Of a DNA stretch of 7,338 nucleotides, positions 6,504 to 7,338 are shown piece by piece. The stretch comes from Gammaproteobacteria bacterium (GTDB lineage: Bacteria; Pseudomonadota; Gammaproteobacteria; Steroidobacterales; Steroidobacteraceae), in assembly GCA_005877965.1 (NCBI GenBank), contig VBNP01000136.1, positions 1 through 7,338 of the forward strand, read 5' to 3'. The position numbers and the translations under genes are program-made. Each line of letters opens with the position of its first letter. Position 1 is the stretch's first letter. Under the pieces are notes generated by a model, which was not told the origin of the DNA, did not search any database, and was given only the letters and a program-made list of their open reading frames with translations.

Positions 6504-6950
6504 ATGGCGCACACGTTTCTGTTCGAACCGGCGGTATGGACCGCGAAGGGCACGCTGTGGCGTGCCGACGGCGAGCCGCTCGAGGCGATCGGGCGGACCG
6601 AGATCGCGCATCGCCCCGAGTGCTGGCTGCTGTCAGGCACGCTCAAGGTGCTGGGATCGCCGCCGGCGGAGTTCGTGCACGCGTACTGGATCGAGCCCCC
6701 CGGCCCCGACGGCGCCAGCATGAAATGGACCTTCGAGGACGCGACCTTCGGTACGCTGCGCGGCCGGTTCGCGGTCATCGGCGAGTCGATCCTGTCGGTG
6801 TTCGGCTGCGAGTCCTCGGGCTATCACGGCGCGGAGCACCTGGGCCAGATCGACGCCAGCACCTACCGCTCGGCCGGTGTGCTGCTGCTGAAGGAGCAGA
6901 TGATCTATTCCTGGCAAATGAGGCTGCAGCGCGCGCCCGAGCGCGCCTGA
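6504..6950 (+). CDS. Small beta-rich protein of unknown function
   Basis: I do not recognise a named family for this 148-residue protein. It has no signal peptide or membrane segment, so it is probably cytoplasmic. The sequence alternates short beta-like strands and turns throughout: GTLWRADG, RTEIAHRPECWLLSG near 31-45, EFVHAYWIEPPG, MKWTFED, a FGTLRGRFAVIGESILSVF stretch near 82-100, and a final strand pair ending MIYSWQMRL. This suggests a beta-barrel or lipocalin-like fold, as an inference only. It is rich in Trp and aromatic residues and has two Cys (40 and 102). Coding character is good: codon bias agrees with neighbouring genes and the reading has clear protein-like composition. It is divergent from the glyoxalase II-like gene (68-nt gap) and converges with ctaB, leaving only 14 nt. 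It may be translated from a leaderless mRNA. Confidence 0.82.
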   Translation: MAHTFLFEPAVWTAKGTLWRADGEPLEAIGRTEIAHRPECWLLSGTLKVLGSPPAEFVHAYWIEPPGPDGASMKWTFEDATFGTLRGRFAVIGESILSVFGCESSGYHGAEHLGQIDASTYRSAGVLLLKEQMIYSWQMRLQRAPERA

Positions 6951-6964
6951 GCATCGCCCGCCGC

Positions 6965-7338
6965 TCACGGTCCGCCGCTGCGCATCGCCGGCAGGTAGTG
7001 ATCCACCAGCAGCGCCGCGAACAGCCACATCAGGTAGGTCACCGAGAAGCGGAACACGCGCATCGGCAGCTCCTCGCGCGCGGTGATCTTCAGCGCCAGC
7101 GCGTAGTACAGGAACCCGGCGTTCAGCGCCAGCGCGGCGGCGAGGTAGATCAGGCCGCTCATGCGGGTGAGGAACGGCATCAGCGTCACGACCACGAGCA
7201 GCACGGTGTACAGCAGTACCTGCAGCCGCGTGTAGGCGAGGCCGTGCGTCACCGGCAGCATCGGAATGCCGGCGCGCGCGTATTCATCGCGGCGCGCGAT
7301 CGCCAGCGCCCAGAAGTGCGGCGGCGTCCACACGAAAA
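6965..7338 (-). CDS. ctaB: Heme o synthase (protoheme IX farnesyltransferase), C-terminal part, cut by right window edge
   Basis: The 123 visible residues are the C-terminal part of a family that is usually about 290-300 residues long. The signature WTPPHFWALAI is at the left of the fragment, followed by RRDEYARAGIPMLPVTHG, a conserved UbiA/CtaB loop. Three transmembrane segments follow (VLLYTVLLVVVTLMPFL, LIYLAAALALNAGFLYYALAL and FSVTYLMWLFAALLV), then the usual LLVDHYL ending. The enzyme is an inner-membrane protein that adds a farnesyl group to heme b to make heme o for heme-copper oxidases, so the host is expected to respire with such an oxidase. The codon giving the first methionine of an open-reading call here is an internal GTG (valine); the true start lies beyond the window. 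It converges with the small unknown gene. Confidence 0.96.
   Translation of the reverse strand, partial: FVWTPPHFWALAIARRDEYARAGIPMLPVTHGLAYTRLQVLLYTVLLVVVTLMPFLTRMSGLIYLAAALALNAGFLYYALALKITAREELPMRVFRFSVTYLMWLFAALLVDHYLPAMRSGGP

Noticed and set aside
5114..6778. 554-residue minus-strand open frame through the operon and the small unknown gene
   Set aside because: Runs out of frame with the glyoxalase II-like and NTF2-like genes and antisense to the small plus-strand gene; its translation is Arg-rich and lacks motifs.
6931..6946. GCGCGC-CCGA-GCGCGC hairpin as a terminator at the end of the small plus-strand gene
   Set aside because: It lies inside the coding sequence, has no T-run, and is built from a simple GC repeat.

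Overview
This is a GC-rich, tightly packed bacterial chromosome segment with eight genes. Six are complete and two are cut by the window edges. The gene set includes a TPR-sulfotransferase, an S9 peptidase with an N-terminal export signal, a MauG/MbnH-like di-heme protein, a glyoxalase II-like hydrolase and heme o synthase. Together with strong G/C preference at third codon positions, this suggests an aerobic proteobacterium, probably a gammaproteobacterium of the Xanthomonadales/Nevskiales/Steroidobacter type. That placement is an inference from gene style. No RNA gene, insertion sequence, CRISPR array, phage gene or attachment site is visible.

Layout. (a) 1-1114, minus: the N-terminal TPR part of a TPR-sulfotransferase, running off the left edge. 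(b) 1115-1366: a divergent intergenic region. (c) 1367-3382, plus: a secreted prolyl-oligopeptidase-family (S9) serine peptidase with a GTG start and strong ribosome binding site. (d) 6435 down to 3408, minus: an apparent four-gene operon in the order glyoxalase II-like hydrolase, NTF2-like lipoprotein, secreted TPR protein, di-heme MauG/MbnH-like protein. Junctions are 3 nt, 17 nt and an overlap. It converges on the S9 gene. (e) 6504-6950, plus: a small conserved-looking protein of unknown function, divergent from the operon, possibly with a leaderless mRNA. (f) 6965-7338, minus: the C-terminal part of heme o synthase (CtaB), running off the right edge.

How the genes may work together. Three of the four operon proteins carry export signals (one lipoprotein, one TPR protein, one di-heme cytochrome), so their products should meet in the periplasm. 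The di-heme protein resembles the MauG/MbnH group, which oxidises residues on partner proteins. The usual MbnP partner is not in this window, so the lipoprotein and TPR protein are the natural candidates for a partner or scaffold. This set is the most interesting part of the window. The rest looks like ordinary chromosome.
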